Shown here one piece after another: positions 6,806-7,300 of a DNA stretch of 7,300 nucleotides (the stretch's first letter is position 1; every line of letters starts with the position of its first letter). The translations under genes were made by a program, and so were the position numbers. The notes below the pieces were generated by a model. It saw only the letters and a program-made list of their open reading frames with translations, was not told the origin of the DNA and made no database searches. This stretch comes from Candidatus Glassiibacteriota bacterium (lineage in GTDB: Bacteria; Gemmatimonadota; Glassbacteria; GWA2-58-10), in NCBI GenBank assembly GCA_016934095.1, contig JAFGTO010000020.1, positions 1-7,300 of the forward strand, in the 5' to 3' direction.

Positions 6806-7300
6806 ATGAAGACGCTTTACCTGGTTCAAAGACGATGGGTCGTTTCGGCAGTAACGCTGCTGGCGTGGCTGCCCTGCCGGGCGGCGGGCGAGGGCAGGCT
6901 CGAGCCGGCCAGGCTGGATACCGCGGCGAATGTCGCCTGGTACGATGTAAGGGACTTGGGGGTGGAGGGCAGGGGCTGGGAAGATACCGGGGACTATTAC
7001 GACCGCCTGCCGGCCAGAGCCAGGGACATGGTGCGCGGGCCGGTCTGGTCGCTGAGCAGGAACTCCGCCGGCCTGTGCGTGCGGTTCCGCACCGATGCGG
7101 CCGAGATTCACGCCGCCTGGGATGGCGGCGGCGGGCTGCCCCACATGGCTGCCACCGGCGCCAGCGGGGTGGACCTCTATGTTAAGCGGGAAGGCGAATG
7201 GCGCTTCCTGCGGGTGGGCAAACCGGATGAGACCAGGACAGTGCGCCGGCTGGTAGAAAACCTGCCGGGCGAGCCTGCGGAGTACCTGCTCTACCTGCCC
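6806..7300 (+). CDS. Secreted SGNH/GDSL-type esterase with N-terminal GxDLY domain, 3' truncated by the window edge
   Basis: The 5' 165 codons of a gene that runs off the window. The product begins with a Sec signal peptide: MKTLYLVQRRW, a hydrophobic stretch to about P23, and likely cleavage after RAA at 27. It continues with a beta-rich domain: WYDVRDLGVEGRGW near 44-57, LPARARDMVRGPVWSLSRNSAG, a VRFRTDAAEIHAAW strand pair, and GVDLY at 121-125. That last motif names the GxDLY family (PF14607), an accessory domain that precedes the catalytic SGNH hydrolase domain (Lipase_GDSL_3 type) in secreted esterases acting on carbohydrate esters. The catalytic GDS serine block and the Asp-His block would lie beyond 7300 and are not visible, so activity cannot be judged. 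It follows the tandem esterase by 104 bases on the same strand, and its GC-rich codon use matches that gene. Likely role: deacetylation or another ester cleavage on polysaccharide. Confidence 0.85.
   Translation, partial: MKTLYLVQRRWVVSAVTLLAWLPCRAAGEGRLEPARLDTAANVAWYDVRDLGVEGRGWEDTGDYYDRLPARARDMVRGPVWSLSRNSAGLCVRFRTDAAEIHAAWDGGGGLPHMAATGASGVDLYVKREGEWRFLRVGKPDETRTVRRLVENLPGEPAEYLLYLP

Noticed and set aside
6773..6808. In-frame ATG at 6773 as the start of the SGNH hydrolase gene
   Set aside because: GGAGG directly abuts the ATG with no spacer, and the extra residues would precede the signal peptide. The ATG at 6806 has a well-spaced AAGGAG.

Overview
The window holds four genes, all on the + strand and all apparently encoding carbohydrate-active or ester-cleaving enzymes. 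The first and last run off the window edges. The sequence suggests a free-living polysaccharide degrader from a bacterium with clear Shine-Dalgarno sites and a mostly GC-rich genome. This mix (DUF4838, GH127-like, CE15-like and GxDLY/SGNH proteins) is common in Planctomycetes, Lentisphaerae, Verrucomicrobia, Armatimonadetes and candidate phyla recovered from metagenomes. The phylum cannot be fixed from 7.3 kb, and that placement is inference.

Layout: (1) 1-2199, the 3' part of a DUF4838 protein with a GH67-like N-terminal domain and an inserted EF-hand-type calcium loop; (2) 2200-2409, an AT-rich gap; (3) 2410-4203, a complete secreted GH127-like (DUF1680) protein, the beta-L-arabinofuranosidase superfamily; (4) 4204-4355, a gap; (5) 4356-6701, a complete secreted protein with two alpha/beta-hydrolase units in tandem, the first resembling CE15 glucuronoyl esterases; (6) 6702-6805, a gap; (7) 6806-7300, the 5' part of a secreted SGNH hydrolase with an N-terminal GxDLY domain.

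The genes may act together as a side-chain-removal set: an arabinofuranosidase-like enzyme, esterases that cleave acyl or uronate esters, and a GH67-like protein of unknown substrate. A plausible target is a decorated plant-type polysaccharide such as glucuronoarabinoxylan or a pectin. No backbone-cleaving enzyme, transporter (SusCD, TonB or ABC) or regulator lies in the window, so the substrate stays open. Genes 2-4 are GC-rich with matching style. Gene 1 and the gap after it are clearly poorer in GC, so gene 1 may have a different history.

I see no RNA genes, CRISPR array, insertion sequence, phage or defence genes, origin, or convincing terminator. The most interesting feature is the duplicated two-unit esterase, in which serine, acid and histidine can be proposed in both halves at nearly equal spacing.
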